From Flavobacterium azizsancarii (GTDB lineage: Bacteria > Bacteroidota > Bacteroidia > Flavobacteriales > Flavobacteriaceae), in assembly GCF_027980145.1 (NCBI RefSeq), contig NZ_JAMZNK010000015.1, positions 61,668 to 125,667 on the forward strand: 64,000 nt of DNA, in the 5' to 3' direction. The position numbers were made by a program, and so were the translations under genes. How positions within the stretch are numbered: the first letter of the stretch is position 1; every line of letters starts with the position of its first letter. The notes beneath the pieces are model-generated. The model had not been told where the DNA came from. It saw nothing but the letters and a program-made list of their open reading frames with translations, and searched no databases. Positions 18,739 to 27,472 of this stretch are shown here, one piece after another.

Positions 18739-19590
18739 ATGAAATTAATAGTTGATAGTGGATCTACTAAAGCCGATTGGATTGCAATTGATGATAATGG
18801 AAAAGTATTATTCACCACACAAACTTTAGGGTTAAATCCTGAAATTCTTGACGGTCCTGAAATTATCGAAAGATTAAATGACCGTTTCGATATATTACAA
18901 AATAAAAAAAATGCCACACATTTGTTCTTTTACGGAGCAGGTTGTGGAACTGACAGAATGAAAACAGAACTTTCGCAAATATTCCAGGAATATTTCGTGA
19001 ATGCTATTGTAGAAGTTCATGAAGATACTTATGCAGCAGTTTATGCCACTACTCCAAAAGGAGAAGCAGCAATTGTGAGTATCTTGGGTACAGGTTCTAA
19101 TTGCAGTTATTTTGATGGAAAAGTATTGCATCAAAAAGTACAATCATTAGGGTATATTGCTATGGATGATTGTAGTGGAAATGTTTTTGGAAAAGAATTA
19201 ATAAGAAAATATTATTTCAATAAAATGCCTAAAGAATTGGCGGTTGAATTTGAAAAAGAGTATGATTTAGATCCTGATTATATCAAGAATAAATTATACA
19301 AAGAGCCAAATCCAAATGCTTATTTAGCAACCTTTGCAAAGTTTTTAATCAAACATAAAGACACAGAGTTTTGTAGAAAAATTATTTTCAAAGGAATGAA
19401 ATCTTTCGTAAAAAACTACATCAAACAATATGATAACTGCAAAGAAGTTCCAGTTCATTTTGTAGGTTCAATTGCTTTTTATCTGAAAGACGAATTACAG
19501 GAAATATTTGATAAATATGAGCTTCAATTAGGAAATGTTTTAAGAAGACCTATTGATGGTTTAATAGCTTATCATGTTGCTAATCAATAA
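18739..19590 (+). CDS. BadF/BadG-type ATPase, probable N-acetylglucosamine kinase
   Basis: 283 residues with the actin-like ATPase fold: phosphate 1 motif VDSGSTKADWIAI at residues 5-17, phosphate 2 motif VSILGTGSNCSYF near residue 113 and the adenosine motif FVGSIAFYLKDEL near 238. Proteins of this length and motif set in Bacteroidota belong to the BadF/BcrA/BcrD group that includes eukaryote-like GlcNAc kinase and MurK. The exact sugar cannot be decided; GlcNAc or MurNAc are the usual choices, which would tie it to the GlcNAc locus at 48.7-64 kb by function but not by position. mgsA follows after 12 bases in the same operon. Confidence 0.75.
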   Translation: MKLIVDSGSTKADWIAIDDNGKVLFTTQTLGLNPEILDGPEIIERLNDRFDILQNKKNATHLFFYGAGCGTDRMKTELSQIFQEYFVNAIVEVHEDTYAAVYATTPKGEAAIVSILGTGSNCSYFDGKVLHQKVQSLGYIAMDDCSGNVFGKELIRKYYFNKMPKELAVEFEKEYDLDPDYIKNKLYKEPNPNAYLATFAKFLIKHKDTEFCRKIIFKGMKSFVKNYIKQYDNCKEVPVHFVGSIAFYLKDELQEIFDKYELQLGNVLRRPIDGLIAYHVANQ

Positions 19591-19602
19591 TAAAAGTAAA
19601 AT

Positions 19603-19977
19603 ATGGAAATTGCTATTATAGCTCACGATGGTAAGAAAGCAGATATGGTTCAGTTTTTGAATAAAAACAAAACTCTTCTTCTTCAGGAAAATATTAAGCT
19701 GATCGCAACAGGAACTACCGGAAGTAAAGCTGTAAACGCTGGATTTAAGGTAAAAAGAATGCTTTCAGGACCAATGGGAGGTGATGCGCAAATTGCTGCG
19801 CGTGTAGCCGAAGGTAAAACAGAGATGGTATTCTTTTTTAAAGACCCTCTGGCGAGCCATGCCCATGAAGTCGATATTAATATGCTTATTCGTGTTTGCG
19901 ATGTACATAATGTACCATTAGCTACAAATGAAGCTTCTGCCCAGTTGTTACTAAATGCTGTCGCTTTGCAATTATAG
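19603..19977 (+). CDS. mgsA: Methylglyoxal synthase
   Basis: 124 residues, shorter than the E. coli enzyme (152) because the C-terminal helix is absent, as in many Bacteroidota. All active-site elements are present: AHDGKK (8-12), the phosphate-binding loop ATGTTG (residues 35-40), SGPMGGD with catalytic Asp61, and FFKDPLASHAHEVD. It converts dihydroxyacetone phosphate to methylglyoxal and phosphate, a bypass of lower glycolysis when phosphate is low. It follows the sugar kinase by 12 bases and lies downstream of pfkA and gap. A divergent duplicate follows at 20169. Confidence 0.93.
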   Translation: MEIAIIAHDGKKADMVQFLNKNKTLLLQENIKLIATGTTGSKAVNAGFKVKRMLSGPMGGDAQIAARVAEGKTEMVFFFKDPLASHAHEVDINMLIRVCDVHNVPLATNEASAQLLLNAVALQL

Positions 19978-20001
19978 AATTTACATTATTTAAATATATT
20001 C

Positions 20002-20034
20002 AAAAACCGTTTCGTTACTGAAACGGTTTTTTTT
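20002..20034 (+). terminator. Rho-independent terminator between the two mgsA genes
   Basis: Arms AAAAACCGTTTC and GAAACGGTTTTT around a 6-base loop, followed by T. It isolates the mgsA duplicate from the upstream operon. Confidence 0.9.
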
Positions 20035-20112
20035 ATGCCTTAAATTCGCCATAATAATAGTATTGCTGTTTTTTATTGTGGTTTATTTAAATATTTGATA
20101 TTCATGGTCTTA

Positions 20113-20146
20113 TTGTGAGTTTGTTCGCTTTTTAGACGTAAATTTG
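20113..20146 (+). promoter_or_regulatory. Promoter candidate for the second mgsA gene
   Basis: A perfect TAnnTTTG (TAAATTTG, 20139-20146) lies 23 bases before the ATG. TTG elements are at 20113-20115 (23-base spacing) and 20121-20123 (15-base spacing). With the terminator at 20002-20034, it implies separate transcription of the duplicate. Confidence 0.6.
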
Positions 20147-20168
20147 GTACTATATTTATTGTTAAATC

Positions 20169-20555
20169 ATGAAAAGAAAGACGTTAATTGCGATAATTGC
20201 CCATGATAATAAGAAAGCAGATATGATTCATTTTTTAATAAAAAACGAAGTTACACTGCAACACGATAAAATAAAACTTATTGCAACAGGATTACTGGGA
20301 AGAAATGCGGAGAAATCAGGATTTAAGGTAAAAAAGATGCTTCCTTGTTCGATGGGCGGAGATGCTCAGATTGCTTCCAGAGTAGCAGAAGGCAAAATTA
20401 AAATCGTTTTCTTTTTTAAAGACCCACTGACAAACCATGCTCATGAAGTAGATATAAATATGCTGCTCTGGGTTTGCGATGTACATAATGTGCCGCTGGC
20501 AACAAACGAAGCAACGGCACAATTGTTATTAAATGCTATTGCACTGCAATTATAG
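20169..20555 (+). CDS. Methylglyoxal synthase paralogue with altered phosphate site
   Basis: 128 residues, clearly a duplicate of the gene 190 bases upstream (shared GFKVK.ML, MGGDAQIA.RVAEGK, VFFFKDPL, HAHEVDINML, VCDVHNVPLATNEA and LLLNA.ALQL). The differences fall in the active site: the phosphate loop ATGTTG is ATGLLG (L42, L43 replace two Thr), and SGPMGGD is PCSMGGD (residues 59-65). Catalytic Asp65 and KDPL are kept. In E. coli MgsA the loop threonines and the Ser-Gly-Pro backbone hold the phosphate of the substrate, so this protein may bind something else, work poorly, or form mixed hexamers with MgsA; this is inference. The 3' end overlaps the convergent ridA gene by 20 bases. Confidence 0.85.
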   Translation: MKRKTLIAIIAHDNKKADMIHFLIKNEVTLQHDKIKLIATGLLGRNAEKSGFKVKKMLPCSMGGDAQIASRVAEGKIKIVFFFKDPLTNHAHEVDINMLLWVCDVHNVPLATNEATAQLLLNAIALQL

Positions 20556-20916
20556 AAATTTCTACATTTACATTTTTAGGCAAGCAGGCTACTTGAACCG
20601 TTTCACGTGCAGGAGCCGTTTTTTCGTCAAAATAAGAACCATATATGGCGTTTATAGCAGCAAAATTATTCATATCCATAATGAAGATAGTTGCTTTAAC
20701 AACGTTCTCGAAAGTCATATTTGCAGCTTCCAGAATCGCAGCAATATTTTGCATTACCTGTGTTGTTTCATCATTGATATTATCAGTAATAATTTCTCCT
20801 GAGGCAGGATTTATTGCAATCTGACCAGAAGCATAAAGTGTATTTCCTGATAAAACAGCTTGGTTGTATGGGCCAATTGGTGCTGGAGCTTTGTCTGTAA
20901 AAATGATTTTTTTCAT
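20536..20916 (-). CDS. ridA: RidA family reactive imine/enamine deaminase
   Basis: 126 residues. The family signatures are APAPIGPYNQAVLSGNTLYA near the N-terminus, SGQIAINPASGE, the catalytic Arg in TAPARETVQVACLPKN (about residue 105) and EISIIAVQ at the end. The Glu of the PxxxVEIE motif is conserved as NVEISI. RidA hydrolyses 2-aminoacrylate and similar reactive imines in the cytoplasm, protecting PLP enzymes. It is a monocistronic minus-strand gene, convergent with and overlapping the mgsA paralogue. Confidence 0.95.
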   Translation of the reverse strand: MKKIIFTDKAPAPIGPYNQAVLSGNTLYASGQIAINPASGEIITDNINDETTQVMQNIAAILEAANMTFENVVKATIFIMDMNNFAAINAIYGSYFDEKTAPARETVQVACLPKNVNVEISIIAVQ

Positions 20917-21041
20917 AATAATAGTTTTAAAATTCTCAAATAAAGAATTGTGATTTAAAATAATGAAATTAAGATTAAATCTCTAAACTTAATTTTTTTG
21001 ATAATCGAATACAAGAATAGTGTATGTTTAAAAGAGAGATA

Positions 21042-23798
21042 TTAGCGATTAGACGTACTGCGTTTATTCCATTTAATATCACTAAGCATTCCCGATTTGA
21101 TTCCGATAAAGAAATTCCAGTTGGCGTTTACACCCAGAGGACTCCAGTTAAAAGCCATTCTCCAGCTTAATAAATCTCGCTCAAAACGAAATTGGGTAAA
21201 AGTAACACCCTTTTGTACTAAATCATAACCAGTTGAAATTCCGCCCTTCCATTTTGGGGTAATATCCATATTGGCAGATATCATAATAGAGTTTCCTGTG
21301 ATTTTATTTTCCCTGTTTACATTTGAATACGTTAAGGAATACGCCATTGTCATATCCCAAGGAATCTTAGAGTTAAAAAACTCCGTTATAACATCTGTAT
21401 CATCATCCTTTTCATTTGCAAACTGGCTGTTTCGACTGTCATTCAAGTCCGTATTTGTTCCAAACAAATCATCCTTTCGACCACCATTCCGCTCACTTTG
21501 TTTGTTATCCTGATCTTTTCCGGTTCCCTTATTCGAGAAAGAATAATTTAAAGTCACGTTTGCACTAGTCATTCTGAACAAACTTCCGCCATTATCGATG
21601 TTGTAAGTACTAATTCTTTTTCCGCCATTATCTATAGCGTAAGGATCCAGTGTTGCCCCAAAATTGACATTCATTTTATTATCAAAAAACTGAGTTCCAC
21701 CGCTTACAAGAACAGGTTGCCAGGCTAAAGTTTCTTTTCCGTCAGCATTAAAATTATAACTTGTACTGAAGTTTAAATTGTTCAACAGCATAATTTTCTT
21801 AGGTTCCGTCTTTGTGCTGTCTCTGTCTCTTACTTTTGCCTCAAACGTGTTGCTTAAAGCAAATGATACAATGTTTGAGTTGCTTTTACCCGGAGCTCCA
21901 AAAATACCACCATCGAATCTTGAATATGTAGAGATTTTTCCTGAAGCATCAACAGTATAATTGTTGTAATACTGGTCGAAACTTGGTGTGTAAGCATAAG
22001 TTACAGTCGGACGCATGACGTGACGAATAGACTGAATTCTTTTATCTTCTCCAAAATTGAAAGTACCGTAAATTGTAGTTCCCAGGTTGGTGCTGAAATT
22101 ATAAGTTCTGTAGGCATCAAATCCATTAACAACATTGTCTACGACTTTACCCTGAGAATTGTCGTAATTTTTATCAATAGTTTTGGTTACCCATGTTTCC
22201 TGATAGTTAGTCGATGCTCCTGCACTAAAATATTTAAATACTTTAAAGTTTGTACTAATCGGAATACTGTGTTGCATTCCTATTTGAGCATCTCTGAACA
22301 TTTGTGGTTTGAAAAACAATGAATCTGTTGTTTTAAAATTGTTTTTACCACTTAAGTTATATTGTAAGTTGATGTTTTTTATAAATCCTTTTTTAACACC
22401 GTCTTTTCCAACAAACGGATATACACGATCAACACTTGCTTGTAAAGCCGGTAATGTCATCAGGATCTCTTCTGTTTGAGTGTTTTGTTGGTGCGTTGCC
22501 GTTAATGAGATACGGGCTTGCGGTATTGTATTAAAAGTTTTATTATAGGAAATAGATGAACTTAAAGTATTATTTAGATTAGACCCAATGTTCGCCTGAT
22601 TAATAGATCGCTTAAAATATTTACTACTACCCATATTCACAGAAGCAGAAAAACTTGAATTAGGATTCGACTTAGTGTCTTTAGAATGTGACCACTGGAT
22701 ATTATAAATAGATTGTTTGCTGTAATCAGGATAACCACGCTCACTGTTGATCAAATTTTCAAAACGAACGTTTATATTTCCTCTGTATTTATATCTTTCT
22801 GCATATGCGGATTCAAAGCGCATGGCATAACTACCATTCGTATAATAATCTCCCAGAACAGTTAAATCGTAATTCTCGCTCAAAGCAAAATAATACCCCA
22901 TATTCTGCAATGAAAAACCTCTCGTGTTAGAGTCATTATAACTAGGTATGATAATACCGGAAACACTTTTTTCCTGACTCATTGGAAAATAGGCAAAAGG
23001 CAGGGCAAGAGGAGTTGGTACATCTGCAATAACCATGTTGGTTAAACCTGTGATTACTTTTTTACCCGGAATAAATTTTACTTTGCTCGTCTGGAAATAA
23101 TATTCAGGATTGTCAATATCCTTTGAAGTTGTAAAACGCGCCCCTTTTAGAAAATAAACAGAGTCATTTTCCTTTTTCGTTATCGCAGCCTTTATTTTAA
23201 ATTCTCCCTGTTCAGTCCTTGAATTATAAATTAAAGCTTTTTTTGTTTTAAAATTAAATCGGATAGAATCAGGCTGAACTTCACTCGCGCCTTGTTTAAA
23301 ATTTGGATATTGCGTCAAAACTCCGGCAGAATCTTTTATACGTCCGGCATAAACTTCATCTTTTTCCAGATTTAAAACGATAATTCCAGATTTTAATTCG
23401 ACATCTTTGTAGTATAATTCTGCTTCGTTGTATAAAGTAAGCGTCTTAGCCTTCTTATCATACTTGGCATAATCCTTTGCTTTGTACTTGGTAACAGCAT
23501 CAAGAAAGTTCTTTTTAGTTTTTACCGTATCCAATTTTATGGTGTCAACGACAATTGGCGGAGCAACATCTGTAACAACAGTTTTGGGTTTATCTGTTTG
23601 TTTTACAGCTGGTAATGCTTTTTTTTTGTTTTTTATCTCTTGCGAATATAAATTACCACATCCTAATGTTAGGAAAAATGATAATAAAACGATATTAAAT
23701 AAGTTTGTATGCAAAGGTTTAAATGCTATTTTTGTAAAATTATGGCTTGTTTTTTGACATGTCAAACTTACATATAATTTTTTGTCAAAAATAATCAA
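21042..23798 (-). CDS. lptD: LPS-assembly protein LptD (Bacteroidota form)
   Basis: Up to 918 residues. After an N-terminal export signal (LFNIVLLSFFLTLGCGNLYS) comes a proline/lysine linker, an OstA-like periplasmic jelly-roll domain (about residues 110-290: LTLYNEAELYYKDVELKSG, PNFKQGASEVQPDSIRFNF, GARFTTSKDIDNPEYYFQ) and a large C-terminal barrel ending WNKRSTSNR, with FAYFPMSQEKSVSGIIIPSY at the domain junction typical of LptD. It places LPS into the outer leaflet. The start is unsure: ATG 23798 gives a long N-terminus, and TTG codons at 23765 and near 23714 are alternatives; the amidase promoter lies within this stretch. The usual LptD disulfide Cys pairs of Proteobacteria are absent. 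Confidence 0.85.
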   Translation of the reverse strand: MIIFDKKLYVSLTCQKTSHNFTKIAFKPLHTNLFNIVLLSFFLTLGCGNLYSQEIKNKKKALPAVKQTDKPKTVVTDVAPPIVVDTIKLDTVKTKKNFLDAVTKYKAKDYAKYDKKAKTLTLYNEAELYYKDVELKSGIIVLNLEKDEVYAGRIKDSAGVLTQYPNFKQGASEVQPDSIRFNFKTKKALIYNSRTEQGEFKIKAAITKKENDSVYFLKGARFTTSKDIDNPEYYFQTSKVKFIPGKKVITGLTNMVIADVPTPLALPFAYFPMSQEKSVSGIIIPSYNDSNTRGFSLQNMGYYFALSENYDLTVLGDYYTNGSYAMRFESAYAERYKYRGNINVRFENLINSERGYPDYSKQSIYNIQWSHSKDTKSNPNSSFSASVNMGSSKYFKRSINQANIGSNLNNTLSSSISYNKTFNTIPQARISLTATHQQNTQTEEILMTLPALQASVDRVYPFVGKDGVKKGFIKNINLQYNLSGKNNFKTTDSLFFKPQMFRDAQIGMQHSIPISTNFKVFKYFSAGASTNYQETWVTKTIDKNYDNSQGKVVDNVVNGFDAYRTYNFSTNLGTTIYGTFNFGEDKRIQSIRHVMRPTVTYAYTPSFDQYYNNYTVDASGKISTYSRFDGGIFGAPGKSNSNIVSFALSNTFEAKVRDRDSTKTEPKKIMLLNNLNFSTSYNFNADGKETLAWQPVLVSGGTQFFDNKMNVNFGATLDPYAIDNGGKRISTYNIDNGGSLFRMTSANVTLNYSFSNKGTGKDQDNKQSERNGGRKDDLFGTNTDLNDSRNSQFANEKDDDTDVITEFFNSKIPWDMTMAYSLTYSNVNRENKITGNSIMISANMDITPKWKGGISTGYDLVQKGVTFTQFRFERDLLSWRMAFNWSPLGVNANWNFFIGIKSGMLSDIKWNKRSTSNR
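23704..23734 (+). promoter_or_regulatory. Promoter of the amidase gene, inside the lptD 5' end
   Basis: TTG (23705-23707), a 19-base spacer and a perfect TATTTTTG (23727-23734) match the flavobacterial promoter consensus on the plus strand. Transcription would begin about 110 bases before the amidase ATG (23848) and run antisense to the first codons of lptD. Confidence 0.6.
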
Positions 23799-23847
23799 TT
23801 GTAAAAATTATAGCAGTTACGTTTTATTAAAATTAACTTTTAGATTT

Positions 23848-24975
23848 ATGAATATATTTAACAAAATTAAAGTAATATTTACTTTTTTTCTAATGATATC
23901 GTCTTTTTGTGCATTCAGCCAATCAAATGTTTTTAAGGTAACACTTGATGCCGGGCATGGAGATCATGACTTTGGCGCTGTTTATAGCGGACGGATCGAA
24001 AAAAATATTGCTTTGGCTATTGTTCTAAAAGTGGGAAAGATTTTAGAGTCGACCCCAAATGTTAATGTTATTTATACCCGCAAAACCGATGTTTTTATCG
24101 ATTTGGTCGAAAGAGCGAATATTGCCAACAGAGCCAATTCTAATATTTTTGTTTCTATTCACTGTAATGCAAATAAAAATACTGCTGCTGACGGAACTGA
24201 GACTTATGTAATGGGTTTAAGTAAAGTGGCATCGAATCTTGAAGCGGCGAAAAAAGAGAACTCCGTAATTACCCTTGAGAAAGATTATAAACGTAAATAT
24301 GAAGGTTACGATCCTAATTCGCCTGAATCTATGATTGGAATTACTATGATGCAAGAAGAATATTTAGACAATAGTATTTCTTTAGCAAGTAAAATCGAAG
24401 ATAATTTTGAAAAACTGGGAAAAAAATTAAGACAAGGCGGAGTGAAACAAGCGCCATTTATGGTACTTCATAAAGCTTATATGCCAAGAGTTTTAGTAGA
24501 AACCGGATTTATTTCTAATCCTACAGAAGGAAATATTCTAAATTCAGAAGAAGGACAAAATGATATTGCAAAAGCCGTTGCCGAAGCAATTATTAGTTAT
24601 AAAAGAGAGTACTTTGGTAACGGATCTAACGAATCTATAGATGCGAGACCGGTAAAAGATACTTCGACCCCCGTAAAAAATAAAATTGTCGAAAGTGCTG
24701 CAGTTGCCAAGAATGCCCCAAAAGGAGTTTTCTTTAAAGTACAGCTTATTGCCAGCATTAAAAAAACACCACTGGAACCTAAAAACTTCAAAGGCCTGAA
24801 AAATGTAACAATGTTGTATGAAAACAATATTTATAAATATTTCTATCAGGAAACTTCGGATTATGCAACTGCCAAAAAATATTTGGAAGAAGCTAAAGAT
24901 AAAGGATATGGAGCTGCTTTTTTAATTGCAAATAAAGACGGAGAAAAAATCAGTATTCAAGAGGCGATTAAATAA
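23848..24975 (+). CDS. N-acetylmuramoyl-L-alanine amidase (Amidase_3)
   Basis: 375 residues from the ATG at 23848, where the signal peptide starts (MNIFNKIKVIFTFFLMISSF, then CAFSQS). The Amidase_3 domain (about residues 30-255) shows zinc ligands in LDAGHGDHDFG, the EKNIAL Glu, SIHCNAN, and RVLVETGFISNPTEG with the catalytic Glu. The C-terminal part (about 300-375: FFKVQLIASIKKTPLEPKNF, then YKYFYQETSDY) is a SPOR-like peptidoglycan-binding domain. It cuts the amide between MurNAc and the stem peptide in the periplasm, for cell separation. MlaD follows 51 bases later on the same strand. Confidence 0.93.
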   Translation: MNIFNKIKVIFTFFLMISSFCAFSQSNVFKVTLDAGHGDHDFGAVYSGRIEKNIALAIVLKVGKILESTPNVNVIYTRKTDVFIDLVERANIANRANSNIFVSIHCNANKNTAADGTETYVMGLSKVASNLEAAKKENSVITLEKDYKRKYEGYDPNSPESMIGITMMQEEYLDNSISLASKIEDNFEKLGKKLRQGGVKQAPFMVLHKAYMPRVLVETGFISNPTEGNILNSEEGQNDIAKAVAEAIISYKREYFGNGSNESIDARPVKDTSTPVKNKIVESAAVAKNAPKGVFFKVQLIASIKKTPLEPKNFKGLKNVTMLYENNIYKYFYQETSDYATAKKYLEEAKDKGYGAAFLIANKDGEKISIQEAIK

Positions 24976-24982
24976 TAGCCTT

Positions 24983-25008
24983 TTGTTCGAATATTTATAT
25001 TAATTTTG
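24983..25008 (+). promoter_or_regulatory. Weak promoter candidate before the MlaD gene
   Basis: A perfect TAATTTTG (25001-25008) with a TTG at 24983-24985, spaced only 15 bases. It lies directly before the likely TTG start codon at 25027. The gene may also be read from the amidase promoter. Confidence 0.4.
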
Positions 25009-25026
25009 TACAAAACACTAAGAATT

Positions 25027-25992
25027 TTGAAACTAACAAGAGAAATTAAAACGGCTATTTTAGTCATCGCGTCGATTTTATTATTTATTTGGGGCTATAG
25101 TTTTTTAAAAGGCAAAGACCTTTTTACAAATTACCAGACATTATATGTAGAATATGATAATGTTGAAGATTTGTCAGCATCAGCACCCGTTACTATAAAT
25201 GGTCTTACAATAGGTAAAGTAAGTAAAATCAAAATCAATGAAGTAACCGGTAAGTTATTAGTTGAACTTCAGTTAAAAACAGATTTTCCAATTTCTAAAA
25301 CAAGTAAAGCAGCTTTATATTCTCCAAGTTTAATTGGCGGAAAACAAATAAAGATTATGCCTAATCTTGCGGATAAAGATCCTGCTGTAGATGGTCAGAC
25401 ACTTGAGTCTGTTGTTGAGCTTGGCTTAACAGAATCGTTAGGAGGTAAAATTGAGCCTATTCAGCAAAAATTAGATTTAATGCTGCTTAATATCAATACA
25501 CTTGTTTCCGGATTAAATAATGTTCTGGATAAAAAAGGACAAGAAGACCTGAAAAAATCATTAGGAGAATTAAGTCAGACTATGGAGCAGTTTCACAGAG
25601 CTTCCGGAACTCTTAATTCTATCTTGGATACAAATAAAGGTCAGATTAATGGAGTAGTGACAAACTTTAATAAAATGTCAAGTAACTTCAATAAGATATC
25701 TGATTCTTTAAGCAAAGCCGATTTAGGAAAAACAGTTAGAAACCTAAACCAGACTTTAGCTAAAGTAGATGGTATTATGAGTAACTTAAACTCAGGAAAA
25801 GGTACTGCAGGTAAATTATTAAATGATGATGCTTTGTATAATAATCTTGCTAAAACTTCAAAAGAGTTAGAGCTGTTATTGCAAGACGTTCGTTTGTACC
25901 CAACTCGTTACGTAAATGTTTCTCTTTTTGGAAAGAAAAATAAGCCATATGTGGCACCGGCAGAAGAAGCAGATTCAACTACTAAAAAATAA
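25027..25992 (+). CDS. MCE/MlaD family lipid transport protein
   Basis: 321 residues. One N-terminal helix (TAILVIASILLFIWGYSFL) anchors it in the inner membrane; the MCE domain covers about residues 30-115 (LYVEYDNVEDLSASAPVTIN, GLTIGKVSKIKI, SPSLIGGKQIKI), and a long helical tail follows (to about 300) with repeated heptads, plus a short disordered end. MlaD-type proteins form hexameric rings that carry phospholipids between membranes. No ATG fits: the frame starts with TTG at 25006 or 25027; MKLTREIKTA from 25027 matches the usual start of flavobacterial homologues as I remember them. No Mla ATPase or permease genes are adjacent. Confidence 0.88.
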   Translation: MKLTREIKTAILVIASILLFIWGYSFLKGKDLFTNYQTLYVEYDNVEDLSASAPVTINGLTIGKVSKIKINEVTGKLLVELQLKTDFPISKTSKAALYSPSLIGGKQIKIMPNLADKDPAVDGQTLESVVELGLTESLGGKIEPIQQKLDLMLLNINTLVSGLNNVLDKKGQEDLKKSLGELSQTMEQFHRASGTLNSILDTNKGQINGVVTNFNKMSSNFNKISDSLSKADLGKTVRNLNQTLAKVDGIMSNLNSGKGTAGKLLNDDALYNNLAKTSKELELLLQDVRLYPTRYVNVSLFGKKNKPYVAPAEEADSTTKK

Positions 25993-25996
25993 TTAG

Positions 25997-27334
25997 ATGA
26001 GTTATTTAGATAATATTTTATTCGCTATCCTCCTTATAATTGGTTTCGGTTTTTTTGCATCGAGCGTAAAAAAAATCATCCGAAACATCAATTTAGGAGT
26101 AGATGTAAATCGAAAAGATAATTCTAAAGCACGTTGGAAAAACATGGCTTTGATTGCTCTTGGGCAGTCAAAAATGGTGAGACGCCCTGTAGCCGGAATA
26201 CTTCATATTTTTGTATACGTAGGTTTTATAATCATTAATATCGAGTTAATCGAAATTATTATTGATGGATTATTTGGAACCCATAGAATTTTTGCTCCTT
26301 ATTTAGGAGTCGTTTATGATATTTTGATTGCTTCTTTTGAGATATTGGCACTACTTGTAATTTTTGCTGTTGTAGTTTTCTGGATCAGAAGAAATGTGAT
26401 CAGGTTAAAACGTTTTATTAATCCTGATTTAAACGGATTTCCTAAAAGTGATGCCAATTACATTCTGTACTTCGAAACAGTTTTGATGCTTTTGTTTTTA
26501 TTGATGAATGCTTCAGATTTACATCTGCAAAATGTTCCCGGAGGATTTTCGCATTTTCATAAAGCAGGAAGTTTTCCAATAAGTCAATTTATTGCACCAA
26601 TGTTTAACGGATTGTCAAATGAATTGGTTGGATTGTTGTTTGAGGTTTTTTGGTGGTTGCATATTGCAGGTATTTTAGTTTTTATGAACTATTTGTACTT
26701 CTCAAAACACTTGCACATTCTTTTGGCTTTTCCAAATACCTATTTTGCAAACTTAAATCCGGAAGGACAGTTTGATAATTTAGCATCGGTTACAAAAGAA
26801 GTAAAATTAATGATGGATCCAAATGCCGATCCGTTTGCTGCTGCTCCGGCAGATGAAAATGCTGTGCCAAGTAAATTTGGAGCCAGTGATGTTCAGGATT
26901 TAAACTGGGTTCAGCTATTAAACGCTTATACTTGTACAGAATGTGGTCGTTGTACATCGTCATGTCCTGCCAATCAAACCGGTAAAAAATTGTCTCCTCG
27001 TAAAATTATGATGGATACAAGAGATCGTTTACAAGAAGTAGGAAAGAATATAGATGCTAATAAAGGTGTTTTTGTTCCGGATAACAAAACATTATTAAAC
27101 GATTATATTACTCCCGAAGAATTGTGGGCTTGTACATCATGTAATGCATGTGTAGAAGAATGTCCCGTAAATATTAGCCCGTTGTCTATTATTATGGATA
27201 TGCGCCGTTATCTGGTTATGGAACAAAGTGCTGCTCCAATGCCGTTAAATGCGATGATGACGAATATCGAAAACAATGGAGCGCCTTGGCAATACAATCA
27301 GCAGGACAGATTGAATTGGAAAAATGAGAATTAA
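25997..27334 (+). CDS. Membrane-bound 4Fe-4S ferredoxin-like protein (HdrC/NarI-type)
   Basis: 445 residues. The N-terminal half has about six membrane helices of the nitrate-reductase-gamma/HdrE type, with His residues in the helices that may bind haem (GILHIFVYVGF, FWWLHIAGILVF, FSKHLHILLAF). The C-terminal half has two 4Fe-4S sites: CTECGRCTSSCP at about residues 313-324 and CTSCNACVEECP at about 381-392. It starts 4 bases after mlaD. Together with the CCG-domain protein downstream it resembles a heterodisulfide-reductase-like electron-transfer module; such pairs are widely conserved in Bacteroidota, but the electron donor and acceptor are unknown. Confidence 0.85.
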   Translation: MSYLDNILFAILLIIGFGFFASSVKKIIRNINLGVDVNRKDNSKARWKNMALIALGQSKMVRRPVAGILHIFVYVGFIIINIELIEIIIDGLFGTHRIFAPYLGVVYDILIASFEILALLVIFAVVVFWIRRNVIRLKRFINPDLNGFPKSDANYILYFETVLMLLFLLMNASDLHLQNVPGGFSHFHKAGSFPISQFIAPMFNGLSNELVGLLFEVFWWLHIAGILVFMNYLYFSKHLHILLAFPNTYFANLNPEGQFDNLASVTKEVKLMMDPNADPFAAAPADENAVPSKFGASDVQDLNWVQLLNAYTCTECGRCTSSCPANQTGKKLSPRKIMMDTRDRLQEVGKNIDANKGVFVPDNKTLLNDYITPEELWACTSCNACVEECPVNISPLSIIMDMRRYLVMEQSAAPMPLNAMMTNIENNGAPWQYNQQDRLNWKNEN

Positions 27335-27472
27335 AATAGTTTAAAAAGTTATTTATTTAACCGTTTATTCGATTGTAAAAAATAAAAAGTTCGGTTTTTA
27401 ATGTTATGGAAAAGGTTTTTCAAGAGAGCGATTAACCAAATGAACAATTAACCGATTTAATAATAAAGAGAC

